Positions 8,318 through 18,021 are shown, counted from the first letter of the stretch. The stretch is DNA of 64,000 nt from an uncultured Parvularculaceae bacterium (GCA_947259375.1 CAMYLZ010000022.1:1-64000); one strand, 5' to 3'. Translations and numbers: made by a program. Notes: generated by a model from the letters alone, not told the origin.

Positions 8318-9847
8318 TTATTTCCAAATCCCCTTGCCGCTGCCTGGCAGACCCAACCTCTCCCACATTTCATCGACGCGGCGGATGATTTCCGTCTCCA
8401 TGCGGATTTCCTCGCCCCATTCGCGCTTGGTTTCCGGCGGGAGCTTGTCCGTCGCATCAAGGCCGATTTTTGAACCGAGCCCGCTTTCCGGGCTTGCAAA
8501 GTCCAGATAATCAATCGGCGTGTTTTCAATCACGGTAATGTCGCGCGCCGGGTCCATCTTGGTGGAGATCGCCCACATCACCTCTTTCCAGTCGCGCGCA
8601 TTCACGCTCTCATCAACGACAATGATCCATTTCGTGTACATGAACTGGCGCAGATATGACCATGCGCCCATCATCACCCGCTTGGCGTGACCCGGGTAAG
8701 CCTTCTTCATACTGATCACCGCAATGCGGTATGAGCACCCTTCGGGGGGCAGCCAGAAATCAACGATTTCCGGAAACTGCTGTTGCAATAACGGGATGAA
8801 TACTTCGTTCAGCGCCTCGCCAAGAACCGAAGGCTCGTCCGGCGGGCGGCCCGTAAAGGTCGATAGATAGATCGGCTCCTTGCGATGGGTGATCGCGGTG
8901 ATGGTGAAGGTCGGAAACCGCTCAACGGAATTGTAATAGCCTGTATGATCGCCATAAGGGCCCTCATCGGCGTAGTCATCGAGCGATACATAGCCTTCGA
9001 GCACGATTTCCGCCTCAGCCGGCACTTTCAAAGGCTGCGTTTTACAATCGACCAGCTCGACCTTTTTTCCGCGCAATAGCCCCGCGAAATGATACTCGCT
9101 TAACGTATCTGGCACCGGCGTAACGGCGGCTAGGATCGTCCCCGGATCAGCGCCGATCACCACGGCCGCGGGCAAGGGCTCGGTCTTTTCCTTCGCCCAG
9201 CGCGCATGATGCTGCGCCCCGCCGCGATGCTTCAGCCAACGCATGATGGTCTTGTCACGGCCGAGTTTTTGCATCCGGTAGATGCCGAGGTTGAAATCAT
9301 CCTCGCGCGCTGACGACGGGCCTTTGGTCACAACGAGCGGCCAAGTGATCAGCGGCGCGGGCTCGCCCGGCCAGCATGTCTGGATCGGCAGCGCATCGAG
9401 ATTGATCTCATCGCCAGTCCTGACCACCTCCTGGCATGGCGCACCCCAATCTTTCGACGCCGGCTTCATGGCCATGACGGTCTTGGCGAGCGGCAGCATT
9501 TCGAGCGCGTCTTTCAGCCCGCCTGGCGGCTCAGGCTGCCGCAGAAACGCCAGCAACTCTCCAACCTCGCGCAGTTCGCCGGCGCTCGTCCGCTCCTTAC
9601 CTTCCAGCGTCACCCCCATGGCGACACGCTTTACCGTACCGAAGAGATTGACGAGCACAGGCATGGGCGAGACCGATCCATCGTCCATCACTGGCTGTTC
9701 GAACAGCACCGCAGGCCCGCCCTCAGCCAGTAAACGGGTCTGAATCTCGGTCATTTCAAGCTTGACGGACACAGGCGCGCGCACCCGGATGAGCTCGCCC
9801 GAGCTTTCGAGTTCTTCTATGAATTCACGCAAGGAACGGTAGGACAT
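8318..9847 (-). CDS. ubiD: UbiD-family prenylated-FMN decarboxylase
   Basis: UbiD removes the carboxyl group from 3-polyprenyl-4-hydroxybenzoate in ubiquinone synthesis, using prenylated FMN. The 509-aa product has the family length and the N-terminal [16 protein letters not shown] opening. It also has FNLGIYRMQ and the cofactor and acid region [18 protein letters not shown] near residue 315. The C-terminal [22 protein letters not shown] is typical of UbiD proper. No ubiX lies nearby. As UbiD relatives act on many aromatic or unsaturated acids, ubiquinone synthesis is the default rather than a proof. The sulfotransferase follows on the same strand. Confidence 0.93.
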   Translation of the reverse strand: MSYRSLREFIEELESSGELIRVRAPVSVKLEMTEIQTRLLAEGGPAVLFEQPVMDDGSVSPMPVLVNLFGTVKRVAMGVTLEGKERTSAGELREVGELLAFLRQPEPPGGLKDALEMLPLAKTVMAMKPASKDWGAPCQEVVRTGDEINLDALPIQTCWPGEPAPLITWPLVVTKGPSSAREDDFNLGIYRMQKLGRDKTIMRWLKHRGGAQHHARWAKEKTEPLPAAVVIGADPGTILAAVTPVPDTLSEYHFAGLLRGKKVELVDCKTQPLKVPAEAEIVLEGYVSLDDYADEGPYGDHTGYYNSVERFPTFTITAITHRKEPIYLSTFTGRPPDEPSVLGEALNEVFIPLLQQQFPEIVDFWLPPEGCSYRIAVISMKKAYPGHAKRVMMGAWSYLRQFMYTKWIIVVDESVNARDWKEVMWAISTKMDPARDITVIENTPIDYLDFASPESGLGSKIGLDATDKLPPETKREWGEEIRMETEIIRRVDEMWERLGLPGSGKGIWK

Positions 9848-10092
9848 GACGGGACTCTAGACCGGATCTTCCGGCCGCCACATGCGGCCTGACGGCGCGC
9901 AGGGCGCCGGACGTCAAATGCTATTTCAAATGTGAAGCGCCGGTTAACCGATTTTTCGGGCCTCCCCTTTACCCTCGGTAGGGCGAAGCCTACCTTATAC
10001 GCTGTTAACTTGCGCCACAGCGGCTGCGCATTATTAATCGCCGTGGTTTATTGATTGTCGCGGCGGTTCGCGCCGAGGAGTGATAATTCGGC

Positions 10093-10362
10093 ATGTTGCC
10101 GTTGGTCCATCAAATTACGGGAACGACACTGGTCATTGCAGGGCTGATCGTCCTGCCTTTGCCGATTCCGTTCGGCTTGATCTTGCTGACTATCGGATTC
10201 GCCCTGCTTGCGCCTTATATCCCCGCCGTACAACAGCTTATCCGAACGATGCGCCGGAAATGGCCGAATTTGGACGCGCAATTGCGCCGCTGGCGCGACC
10301 GCATGCCGCCGGTCATAAAGAAAACCATCGACAAGACGCACCCGACAGCGCCGGCGGAATAA
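10093..10362 (+). CDS. Small PGPGW-like inner-membrane protein
   Basis: An 89-aa protein with two hydrophobic segments, about residues 8-24 and 27-45, joined by LPLPIPFG. The layout resembles putative transmembrane proteins of the PGPGW family, though the signature itself is altered. The C-terminal half is basic and amphipathic (RTMRRKWPNLDAQLRRWRDRMP), probably cytoplasmic. GAGGAG lies about 12 bases upstream. It sits alone between two leftward genes and ends nine bases from the convergent crotonase. Function unknown. Confidence 0.7.
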   Translation: MLPLVHQITGTTLVIAGLIVLPLPIPFGLILLTIGFALLAPYIPAVQQLIRTMRRKWPNLDAQLRRWRDRMPPVIKKTIDKTHPTAPAE

Positions 10363-10371
10363 ACCGCCGAG

Positions 10372-11151
10372 TTACCCCAAATTCGAAAAGTCCGGCTTTC
10401 GCTTCTGCAAAAACGCCGCGCCCGCCTCGCGGAATTCGGCGGATTGTAATTGCGCCGCGAAATGCCCGCCCTCTTCCTTCATGCGTGCAAGGGTTTCTTC
10501 TCGCGCGCCTTTCATGAGCTGTTTAGTCAGGCGCAGCGCCGCGGGCGCTTTATCCGATAGAGTGCGGGCCGCGCCGAGCACCGTTTCTTCAAGCGCATCG
10601 CACGCAGCGACATCATTGACGATCCCGAATTCCCGAGCGCGAACAGCATCAATCTTCTTGCCAAGCATCAGCAATTCGGCCGCCCGCTGGTGGCCGGCGA
10701 TGCGGGGCAGCAACAGGCTTGATGCGGCTTCCGGCACCAGGGCGAGATCCGTAAACGGCGTGTGAAACGTCGCGTTTTCCGAGGCGAAAACCAAATCGCA
10801 ATGCAGCAGCATTGTCACGCCAACGCCCACGGCCGGGCCCTGAACGGCGGCGATCAAGGGTTTTTCCGCCGTCGCGATCGCCAGCAAAAAGCGCTCAACC
10901 GGCCGCCCCACATGAGGGTCGCCCTTCATCGCCTCGCCGGACATGAAATCCGCGACATCATTGCCGGAGGTAAAAAAATCACCGGTTGCTTCAAGCATGA
11001 TCGCGCGCAAGGACGCGTCTTGCTGCGCCTCGGCTAGGCCTTCCGCGAGCGCCGCATACATCTGCGTGGTGATCGCGTTTTTCTTCTCCGGACGATTAAA
11101 ACCTAGGCGGAGAACCGCGCCGTCGCGTTTAATGGAAATATGTTCGCTCAT
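10372..11151 (-). CDS. Crotonase-family enoyl-CoA hydratase/isomerase
   Basis: A 259-aa crotonase-fold enzyme of acyl-CoA metabolism. It has the N-terminal LGFNRPEKKNAIT, the first oxyanion segment FFTSGNDVADF, the second one GPAVGVGVTMLLHCDLVFA, and LALVPEAASSLLLPR. Only the second of the two hydratase glutamates (in VPEA) is present; the first is replaced in the GVTMLLHCD segment. That pattern is more like delta3,delta2-enoyl-CoA isomerases than true hydratases. The GATase gene is divergent, 88 bp away. Substrate is not determinable. Confidence 0.9.
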   Translation of the reverse strand: MSEHISIKRDGAVLRLGFNRPEKKNAITTQMYAALAEGLAEAQQDASLRAIMLEATGDFFTSGNDVADFMSGEAMKGDPHVGRPVERFLLAIATAEKPLIAAVQGPAVGVGVTMLLHCDLVFASENATFHTPFTDLALVPEAASSLLLPRIAGHQRAAELLMLGKKIDAVRAREFGIVNDVAACDALEETVLGAARTLSDKAPAALRLTKQLMKGAREETLARMKEEGGHFAAQLQSAEFREAGAAFLQKRKPDFSNLG

Positions 11152-11239
11152 TTTCGGCGCCTTTCATTCAAATTGGGGCGCGACTTGACGCAAAGACGAT
11201 ATCAGGATCAAGAACCTTTCGCAGCAGGGAGCATCGCCC

Positions 11240-11953
11240 ATGCACATCAGAATTCTCGAAACGGGAGAACCGCCGGAGCCGCTGGGCCAGCAATTTAGCC
11301 GCTATCCGGCAATGTTTGAAAAACTGCTAGCACCGCATTCGGCGGCTTTTACATTTTCGACATCTCGGCTTGCGGATGGCGCGCCGCCGCCGGCCATAAG
11401 CGAGTTCGATGGTCTTTTAATCACCGGCTCGCCCGCCGGCGTCTATGACGGCGCGGGGTGGATCGCGATTGCGGAAAGCTTGGTGCGACGCGTCGCGGCG
11501 GCGGAAAAACCCATGGTCGGCATTTGCTTCGGCCACCAGCTAATGGCGCAGGCTTTCGGCGGCAATGTGATGAAAGCCGAAAGCGGCTGGGGCGTCGGCG
11601 TCCATCGATATGAGTTGCAAGGACAAGCCTCTTGGATGGCCCCCGCCTCGCAACGGGTAAGCTGCGCCGTCTCGCATCAGGACCAGGTGATATCGCTGCC
11701 CGCCGGCGCGCGCGTTCTCGGCGGGTCGGACTTTTGCCCCAATGGCATTATCGAATACGCTCAAGGACAGGCAGTTTCATTTCAGCAGCATCCCGAATTC
11801 GCGCATGATTACGGCGCAGCGCTTTTGCGCCTGCGCGCCGACCGCACGCCAAGGGACCGGGTTGAGGCGGGCCTTGCAAGCTATAACGGCGCGTCCGACC
11901 GCAAGCTGATCGGCCGCTGGATCGCCAATTTCTTTTTGCAACATGCGAGGTAA
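11240..11953 (+). CDS. Class I glutamine amidotransferase domain protein
   Basis: A stand-alone GATase1-fold protein of 237 aa. The nucleophile cysteine is in VGICFGHQLMAQAFGG (about residue 95) and the catalytic His-x-Glu is in SFQQHPEF. The oxyanion region is GLLITGSPAGVYDG. It has no synthetase domain, so it either serves an unknown partner or hydrolyses a gamma-glutamyl compound, as related orphan amidotransferases do. AGGGAG precedes ATG 11240, and the GST gene starts three bases after the stop, suggesting one transcript. Both products would link to glutathione or glutamyl chemistry, which is inference. Confidence 0.88.
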   Translation: MHIRILETGEPPEPLGQQFSRYPAMFEKLLAPHSAAFTFSTSRLADGAPPPAISEFDGLLITGSPAGVYDGAGWIAIAESLVRRVAAAEKPMVGICFGHQLMAQAFGGNVMKAESGWGVGVHRYELQGQASWMAPASQRVSCAVSHQDQVISLPAGARVLGGSDFCPNGIIEYAQGQAVSFQQHPEFAHDYGAALLRLRADRTPRDRVEAGLASYNGASDRKLIGRWIANFFLQHAR

Positions 11954-11956
11954 GCC

Positions 11957-12622
11957 ATGACGGACCTGACCTTGACCATCGGCGATAAAAACCTCTCCTC
12001 CTGGTCGCTGCGGCCGTGGTTGCTGATGAAGCACGCCGGCATTCCGTTCAAAGAGGAAAATATCGGACTAGACCGGCCGGATTCGAAAAAGAACCTCAAC
12101 GAAAAATCGCCATCGGGTCTGGTCCCGTTCCTGATGCACCACCGCAACGGTCGCCACGTAAAAATCTGGGACTCGCTCGCCATCATGGAATATGTGGCGG
12201 AACTCTTTCCCGAAAAACGGCTCTGGCCCGAGGAAGACGAAGCGCGGGCGATAGCGCGCTCGGTCGCGGCGGAGATGCACTCAGGATTTTCCGCGCTCAG
12301 AACCGTCTGGCCGATGGCGTTCACTAGAACGGGGCTTACACATCTCACGACCGGCGGCGTTCAGCGCGATATCGACAGGATCAATGCGCTTTGGACCCGG
12401 TGCCGGAAGGAATTCGGCCAAAACGCCAATTCCGGCGGAGAATTCCTCTTCGGTTCGTTTTCAATCGCCGACGCCATCTATGCGCCAGTGGTTTCCCGCT
12501 TCGTCACTTATGGGCCCGTCGACCTTTCTCCCGAGGCGACGGCCTATCGCGACATGATTTTCGCTTTGCCGGCCATGAAAGAATGGGGCGACGGGGCTCG
12601 GTCTGAGATTGCCAAAAAGTAG
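11957..12622 (+). CDS. Glutathione S-transferase family protein
   Basis: A 221-aa cytosolic GST-fold protein. The thioredoxin-like N-terminal domain begins LTIGDKNLSSWSLRPWLLMK, where Ser residues after the first strand are the likely glutathione-activating position, and continues to SGLVPFLMHHRNG (cis-Pro) and IWDSLAIMEYVAE. The C-terminal helical domain includes LFGSFSIADAIYAPVVSRF, the N-capping motif region. It follows the amidotransferase by three bases. Substrates unknown. Confidence 0.9.
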   Translation: MTDLTLTIGDKNLSSWSLRPWLLMKHAGIPFKEENIGLDRPDSKKNLNEKSPSGLVPFLMHHRNGRHVKIWDSLAIMEYVAELFPEKRLWPEEDEARAIARSVAAEMHSGFSALRTVWPMAFTRTGLTHLTTGGVQRDIDRINALWTRCRKEFGQNANSGGEFLFGSFSIADAIYAPVVSRFVTYGPVDLSPEATAYRDMIFALPAMKEWGDGARSEIAKK

Positions 12623-12662
12623 GATGCCGCATTCTTTGCAACCGACACAAAGCCTATCGAAC

Positions 12663-13037
12663 ATGAGCAAGTGGCAACTATTAATTGTTGTTTTTACTGT
12701 TGCAGCATTTGCTGCTTTGTCGGTATTTTGGAAAAACATTCAATATAAGCATGAAGTATTTGAATGCGACACAGTAGAAAAAATCACGCCCTCACCGCCA
12801 TTCTCAAAACACCCTGCGAGCTTGGAAATCTATATCGGAGGGTGGGTAGAGCAGGGTACAATCTCAATTAAAGGTATTCCTGCTCGCTCGCGTTCTAACG
12901 GGATTGTTCTAACAGGCCGCAGTGATGATCCGTTTGTTTCATATGCATATCTGGGCGATTGGTACGGAAACGCCATTGAGTTAAGACCTGATAGCAATAC
13001 CAAGTGCTACATCAAACTAATCTACAAGGTTAGGTGA
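12663..13037 (+). CDS. AT-rich hypothetical membrane-anchored protein
   Basis: Not recognised. From ATG 12663 it encodes 124 aa starting with SKWQLLIVVFTVAAFAALS, a membrane anchor or uncleaved signal, then an extracytoplasmic beta-rich part with two cysteines (VFECDT and TKCYIKL) that could form a disulfide. Codon use is strikingly AT-rich compared with the genes on both sides. An in-frame ATG at 12624 would add 13 residues, but no good ribosome site supports either start. It lies 40 bp after the GST gene. The composition suggests recent acquisition. Confidence 0.65.
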   Translation: MSKWQLLIVVFTVAAFAALSVFWKNIQYKHEVFECDTVEKITPSPPFSKHPASLEIYIGGWVEQGTISIKGIPARSRSNGIVLTGRSDDPFVSYAYLGDWYGNAIELRPDSNTKCYIKLIYKVR

Positions 13038-13112
13038 CAAGCCGACGGCGCCGACGCACGTCGGTCTTGTAGCTATCTTGCCTCCGGCCTTCCAACCCTC
13101 TATTCCCCGCCC

Positions 13113-14456
13113 ATGCAAAACAATGAAGTCGAATCGATTCTTTCGGCCCTCCTTGCGGACGCGAAAGCCGCCGGCGCCGAAGCCGCAGACGCAGTTTTCG
13201 TCAATTCCGTCTCCCACGGCGTTTCCTGGCGGATGGGCAAGCTCGAGGATGTGGAACGCTCCGAAGCGGCCGACTTGGGGCTGCGGGTCCTTATCGGCAA
13301 GCGCCAGGCGTCAGTCTCTACGACAGACCATTCCCGCGCTGGCCTCAAAGAACTGGCTGAGCGCTGCGCCGCAATGGCGAAAGCCGCGCCCGAAGACCCC
13401 TATTGCGGCCTTGCGCCCGCTGAACGCCTCGCGGCGGCGCCGTTCATGGATCTTGACCTTGGCGACTATGCCGAGCCGTCCACCGAAGCGTTGGAGGCCC
13501 GCGCCGCGGAATGCGAAGACGCCGCCCTCGCCGTTGAGGGCGTCATCAATTCCTCAGGCGCCGGTGCCAGCTATGGCGAAGGCCGCAAATGGCTGATGAC
13601 AAGCCACGGCTTTTTCGGCGCATCCGGCGGCTCAAACCATTCGGTTTCGGTCAGCGTGCTCGCGCAAGACGCCAACGGCATGGAGCGGGACTATGATTAC
13701 GATTCGAAAACGCATTTGGACGATCTGAAAAACGCCGCCGCCATCGGCCGCAGCGCCGGCGAACGCACTGTGCGCCGCCTGTCGCCGCAAAAACTGACAA
13801 GCCGCACGGCGCCGGTGGTTTTCGATAATCGCCTGTCGCGTTCCCTGCTTTCCCATCTCGCCGGCGCCGTGAATGGCGCAGCCATCGCCCGCGGTGTCAG
13901 CTTCCTCAAGGACAAGATAGGCGAACAGATCTTTTCAAAGACGATCAATGTGGTCGACGACCCGCATGTGAAACGGGGCGCGGGCTCGCGCCCTTTTGAC
14001 GGCGAAGGCGTCGCCAACGCTGCGATCAACCTTATCGATAACGGCGTCTTGACCGCTTGGTTCCTGAACAACGCGCAAGCGCGCCAACTCGGTCTTGAAA
14101 CCAACGCCCGCGCGTCGCGCGGGGTCGGCGGGGCGCCGGGTTCGGGCTCCACCAATCTGACGCTTCAAAATGGAAACGCTTCATTCGAAGACTTGCTGAC
14201 CCAAGCAAAAGACGGCCTGCTCGTCACCGATATGTTCGGCCCGCAAGTAAATCCCAATACCGGCGATTACTCGGTTGGCTGTTCCGGATTCTGGTTCGAG
14301 AACGGCGCCATTGCGCGCCCGGTGAGCGAGATCACCATCGCGGGCAACCTCATCGAAATGTTTGCCGGGCTCATCCCCGCAAATGACATTGTCTTTCGCG
14401 GCGCGACCAACGCGCCGAGCGTGCTGATCCCGGCAATGACCATCGCCGGCAACTAA
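13113..14456 (+). CDS. pmbA: TldE/PmbA family protein
   Basis: PmbA/TldE is the non-metal-binding partner of the TldD/TldE protease, which degrades unfolded or modified peptides in the cytoplasm. The 447-aa product shows SVSHGVSWRMGKLEDVERSE, GASYGEGRKWLMTSHGF, the SHLAGAVNGAAIARG helix and the C-terminal TGDYSVGCSGFWFENG and PVSEITIAGNL. No HExxxH zinc motif is present, which separates TldE from TldD. No tldD lies in the window. It leads into DUF4170 and the lipid A region, an order common in alphaproteobacteria. Confidence 0.94.
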   Translation: MQNNEVESILSALLADAKAAGAEAADAVFVNSVSHGVSWRMGKLEDVERSEAADLGLRVLIGKRQASVSTTDHSRAGLKELAERCAAMAKAAPEDPYCGLAPAERLAAAPFMDLDLGDYAEPSTEALEARAAECEDAALAVEGVINSSGAGASYGEGRKWLMTSHGFFGASGGSNHSVSVSVLAQDANGMERDYDYDSKTHLDDLKNAAAIGRSAGERTVRRLSPQKLTSRTAPVVFDNRLSRSLLSHLAGAVNGAAIARGVSFLKDKIGEQIFSKTINVVDDPHVKRGAGSRPFDGEGVANAAINLIDNGVLTAWFLNNAQARQLGLETNARASRGVGGAPGSGSTNLTLQNGNASFEDLLTQAKDGLLVTDMFGPQVNPNTGDYSVGCSGFWFENGAIARPVSEITIAGNLIEMFAGLIPANDIVFRGATNAPSVLIPAMTIAGN

Positions 14457-14478
14457 CAAAACACCACGGAGCACTCCC

Positions 14479-14712
14479 ATGCCTGACAAGCAATTGCTGC
14501 ATCTGGTTTTCGGCGGCGAGCTTGAACGCCCTGAAGACTGCAAATTCCGCGATCTCGACAAGCTCGATATCGTCGGCGTTTTTCCAAACTATGCCGAAGC
14601 GGAGAAAGCCTGGCGCGCCAAGGCGCAGGCGACCGTAGACAATGCGCATATGCGGTATTTCATTGTCCACATGCACCGCCTGCTTGATCCGGATGGCGAT
14701 GGGAAGTTTTAA
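14479..14712 (+). CDS. DUF4170 domain protein
   Basis: A 77-aa protein with the DUF4170 pattern: HLVFGGELERPEDCKFRDLD, then VGVFPNYAEAEKAWRAKAQATVDNAHMRYFIVHMHRLLDP. It has no signal peptide. GGAG lies nine bases before the ATG. The family is found beside lipid A and pmbA genes in alphaproteobacteria; its role is unknown. The phosphatase gene starts six bases after its stop. Confidence 0.88.
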   Translation: MPDKQLLHLVFGGELERPEDCKFRDLDKLDIVGVFPNYAEAEKAWRAKAQATVDNAHMRYFIVHMHRLLDPDGDGKF

Positions 14713-14718
14713 AAGCGC

Positions 14719-15414
14719 GTGGCGGCACGGTTGACACGCGAGGAATTTGCAACGCCCGAAGGACGCCGGAGGGCGTGGCGCGCGTTGATGATCAGCGATC
14801 ACGGATTGCTTCGTAAACTTTACGACAACACGCACGAACTGGCGCCGGGAAAGATGTGGCGCACCTTTCAGCCCTCGCCTGCCGCCCTCAAGGCATGGAA
14901 AGCGCGCGGCGTCAAAACGGTTGTCAACTTGCGCGGCGACAATCCGAGCGGAACGCTATTCCTTGAAGAAGACGCTTGCGCAAAGCTTGGACTATCGCTG
15001 GTGAATATCCGCGTCTATTCGCGCGAAGCGCCATCGCTCGACCTCTTGACACGCGCGCGGAAGCTTTTCGCCGAAATAGAATATCCCGCAATCATGCATT
15101 GCAAATCCGGCGCGGACAGAGCAGGCGTCATGGCGGCGCTATACCTCTTTTTTCAAGAAGGCGCGCCGCTAGACCAAGCGCTGGATCAGCTTTCGTTCAA
15201 ATATGGGCATGTCAAACAAGGTAAAACCGGCGTTATCGATTTTGCGTTTGATCGCTATCTTGCCTTCGCCCGTAAAAACAACATTCCACTAACGGACAAG
15301 GATGCGCTTATCGAATGGGCGCAAGGCGATTACGACCCGGCGGCGCTGAAAGCTGAATTCCGCTCGAAAGGCTGGGGCGACTTCCTGACAGAATTCGTCT
15401 TGCGTAGAGAATAG
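14719..15414 (+). CDS. Cysteine-dependent tyrosine/dual-specificity-like phosphatase
   Basis: A 231-aa protein with the phosphatase loop H-C-x5-R in AIMHCKSGADRAGVMAALY near residue 131. The preceding strand is WRTFQPSPAALKAWKARGVKTVVNLRG, as in dual-specificity and lipid phosphatases. The start is GTG 14719, six bases after DUF4170; an in-frame ATG at 14788 would remove part of the N-terminus. There is no membrane segment. Its stop abuts the convergent msbA stop. Because its neighbours build and export lipid A, a phospholipid or lipid A phosphate is a reasonable substrate guess, but a protein substrate is equally possible. Confidence 0.85.
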   Translation: MAARLTREEFATPEGRRRAWRALMISDHGLLRKLYDNTHELAPGKMWRTFQPSPAALKAWKARGVKTVVNLRGDNPSGTLFLEEDACAKLGLSLVNIRVYSREAPSLDLLTRARKLFAEIEYPAIMHCKSGADRAGVMAALYLFFQEGAPLDQALDQLSFKYGHVKQGKTGVIDFAFDRYLAFARKNNIPLTDKDALIEWAQGDYDPAALKAEFRSKGWGDFLTEFVLRRE

Positions 15415-17193
15415 TTATGCGAGCTGAAGCGCCGCTTGGCGCGCATAGGCGCCGTCCCGCGCCATCAGCTCCTCATGGGTTCCTCTTTCGATTATCCGGC
15501 CTTTGTCCAGCACGACGATTAAGTCCGCGTTTTTGACCGTCGCGAGACGATGCGCAATCACAAGCGTCGTACGCCCTTTGGTAAGCCTCCCCAACGCCTC
15601 TTGAATTTTCGCTTCGGACTCAGCGTCGAGCGCCGACGTCGCTTCGTCCAGCAACAGTATCGGCGCATCTTTCAGGAACGCCCGGGCAAGCGCGATTCGC
15701 TGGCGTTGACCGCCGGAAAGATTGGCGCCGCCCTCGCCCAGCACTGTGTCATAAGCATTCGGCAGCGTGCTGATGAAGTCGTTAGCAGCCGCATTCTCCG
15801 CCGCGCGGATTATATCGGCGCGGCTCGCGGCCGGATTGCCGAAGGCGATGTTTTCACATGCTGACATATCGAATAAGACTGCGTCCTGACTGACAAACGC
15901 CATGCGCGCACGCAACGACCTCAGCGTAATGCGCTTTATGTCCATGCCATCAATGAGAATGCGCCCGCCTGTCGGATCGTAAAGGCGCGGCAGCAGATTG
16001 ATGAGCGTCGATTTGCCGGCGCCCGACGCCCCCACCAACGCGACCATTTTTCCCGCAGGAACATTGAGCGTTACGCCATCAAGAGCGTGACCGGAGGCGC
16101 CATAAGCAAATGAAACACTTTCAAATGTGATGGCGCCGGGCCCCGGGACCAGTTCGACCGCATCCGCAGCGCTCCTAATTTCAGGCTTCGTGTCGATCAG
16201 CCCCACCATCCGCTCCAACGCACCGAAACCTTCCTGAACGACCGCGCTCAGCGTGCCTAGGCCGCGCGCCGGTTGCGACAGGAGAAGCAGCGCCGTCATG
16301 AATCCGGTAAATTCTGAAAACGCAATCGCGCCTGATGAAATGCGCCAAGCGACAACGCCAATGATCACTGCCACCGCGGCTGAACCAGCCAGGAAAATGA
16401 TCGGCTCGTTGAGCGCGCGGGTATATGCGACCCGTCTCAAAAGTTTCAGGCGATCGTCAAACGCGGCGCCAGCGCGGGCGCGCTCCATCGGCTCCAGCTG
16501 ATACGTCCGAATCATCCGCGCGCCGCCCACAGTTTCGGCAACAAGCGCGGTTACATCACCCGCCTGCTCCTGGGCCGTGCGCGAAGCGGTGCGCAAACTC
16601 TTTCCGATATGCGCAACAAAGCCCCCCACTGCGCCGTAAACGCCGATTACGATCGCAAACAGGACGGCATCAAACCACAACATGGCGGCGCAAAGACCCG
16701 CAAAGGTCAGTGCATCACGCACGCCATTGGCAAGGCGCGAAAGCGTTTCGCGCAGAACCATCACATCATTGGTAAACCGCGAAACGATCTGTCCCGATGC
16801 TTCTTTCCGCAATTGCGCAAAATCAAGCGCGGTCACAGCGGCGAACATGTCGTTCTGAATGTCGCGCAATACCGCGAGCGCGGCGCCGGCATTCAGCCGG
16901 CTTACCGCGTATAACGACACCGCATAGACGGTTCCAAGCGCAAGGATGATGGCCGGGCCAGCGACGCCTATGCCATTGAGCGGCGCAGGGTTTTCCCCGC
17001 CGCCCGAAAGTCCCGCAAAAATCCATTCCACACCGAATGCAATCCCTGCATTCGCGCCTGAGTAAACCGCCATGGCGACAAGCGCGAGCACGAGCCGGGA
17101 CCAGTAGCGGCGGACATGGTCACGCCACAAGCGGGCCGCCAGGGCCGTCGTGGTCAGCCTTACAGAACCGGCAGCGGACGCATCGGTTTTCAC
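15415..17193 (-). CDS. msbA: MsbA-type lipid exporter ABC transporter (permease-ATPase)
   Basis: A 592-aa half-transporter that would flip lipid A-core across the inner membrane as a homodimer. The N-terminal ABC membrane domain has about six helices (residues 30-330). The ATPase domain has Walker A GASGAGKST, the signature LSGGQRQRIALARA, Walker B ILLLDEATSALD and the H-loop LVIAHRLAT. GTG 17193 is preceded by GAAGGA at good spacing; 113 codons upstream in frame are not used. It is divergent from the DUF374-waaA-lpxK operon, and that setting is the main reason to prefer MsbA over other exporters. Confidence 0.9.
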   Translation of the reverse strand: MKTDASAAGSVRLTTTALAARLWRDHVRRYWSRLVLALVAMAVYSGANAGIAFGVEWIFAGLSGGGENPAPLNGIGVAGPAIILALGTVYAVSLYAVSRLNAGAALAVLRDIQNDMFAAVTALDFAQLRKEASGQIVSRFTNDVMVLRETLSRLANGVRDALTFAGLCAAMLWFDAVLFAIVIGVYGAVGGFVAHIGKSLRTASRTAQEQAGDVTALVAETVGGARMIRTYQLEPMERARAGAAFDDRLKLLRRVAYTRALNEPIIFLAGSAAVAVIIGVVAWRISSGAIAFSEFTGFMTALLLLSQPARGLGTLSAVVQEGFGALERMVGLIDTKPEIRSAADAVELVPGPGAITFESVSFAYGASGHALDGVTLNVPAGKMVALVGASGAGKSTLINLLPRLYDPTGGRILIDGMDIKRITLRSLRARMAFVSQDAVLFDMSACENIAFGNPAASRADIIRAAENAAANDFISTLPNAYDTVLGEGGANLSGGQRQRIALARAFLKDAPILLLDEATSALDAESEAKIQEALGRLTKGRTTLVIAHRLATVKNADLIVVLDKGRIIERGTHEELMARDGAYARQAALQLA

Positions 17194-17292
17194 GGGGATT
17201 TCCTTCGGGTCAAAACCCCGCCATTGTCGCCAACACCGCCCCGACGCGCAACCTATTGACCCTGGGCGAGAATTGCGGAACCCCCTATCAAT

Positions 17293-18021
17293 ATGTTCAA
17301 GCGTTTCACCAAAAGCGCATTCGCCATGCGCCTCGCCGCCTGCATGATCGCGGCGTATATCCGGCTGGTTCAAGCCACGTCGCGCTGGACGCTGGCGGGC
17401 TTTGAGAATTTCGAGGCGGCCGCCGGCGAAGGCCGCGGCGTCATTCTCGCTTTCTGGCATGGGCGCTTGCTGATGGCGCCAGCGGTTCGGAGCAAAACCG
17501 GCAAACGCGTCTTTATGCTGATTTCGGCGCATCGCGACGGTGAAATCATCGCGAACGGCGTCAAGAGCTTCGGCGTTGAGTTCATTCGCGGGTCAGCGGC
17601 GAATTCGGCAAAACCCGGCAAGGAGAAAGGCGGCGCCGCCGCTATCGCGCAGATGACCGCCGCACTGGATGAAGGCGCGATTGTCGGTTTCACACCGGAT
17701 GGACCGAGAGGACCGGGTGAAAAAGTCAAGCTTGGGGTTATTCGATTGGCCCAGCTTTCCGGCGCGCCTATCGTGCCCGCCGCCTATGCCACATCGCGCG
17801 GCTGGCGGCTGGGAACCTGGGACAGGTTTTTGTTGGCGGCGCCGTTCTCCAAAGGGTATTACGTGGCCGGGCCGCCCATTCAGGCGCCGGCCAATGCCGG
17901 CCCAGAGGCTCGTGAACGCCTGCGCAAAGAGGTTGAAAACGCATTGCATGTCGTCACAAAAAAAGCCGATGCGCTTGCCGGACGGCGCGAGGACATCGCA
18001 AATTCACAAGATGCTTCATGA
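17293..18021 (+). CDS. DUF374 lysophospholipid acyltransferase-like protein
   Basis: A 242-aa member of the LPLAT superfamily DUF374 branch, regularly encoded with waaA. The acyltransferase motif is VILAFWHGRLLMAP, where His is followed by Arg rather than the usual H-x4-D. The later FTPDGPRGPGEKVKLGVIRLAQLSGAPIVPA is the typical family core. One hydrophobic N-terminal segment suggests inner-membrane association. Its stop overlaps the waaA start (ATGA, 18018-18021). Specific acyl acceptor unknown; a role in lipid A maturation follows from position. Confidence 0.9.
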   Translation: MFKRFTKSAFAMRLAACMIAAYIRLVQATSRWTLAGFENFEAAAGEGRGVILAFWHGRLLMAPAVRSKTGKRVFMLISAHRDGEIIANGVKSFGVEFIRGSAANSAKPGKEKGGAAAIAQMTAALDEGAIVGFTPDGPRGPGEKVKLGVIRLAQLSGAPIVPAAYATSRGWRLGTWDRFLLAAPFSKGYYVAGPPIQAPANAGPEARERLRKEVENALHVVTKKADALAGRREDIANSQDAS

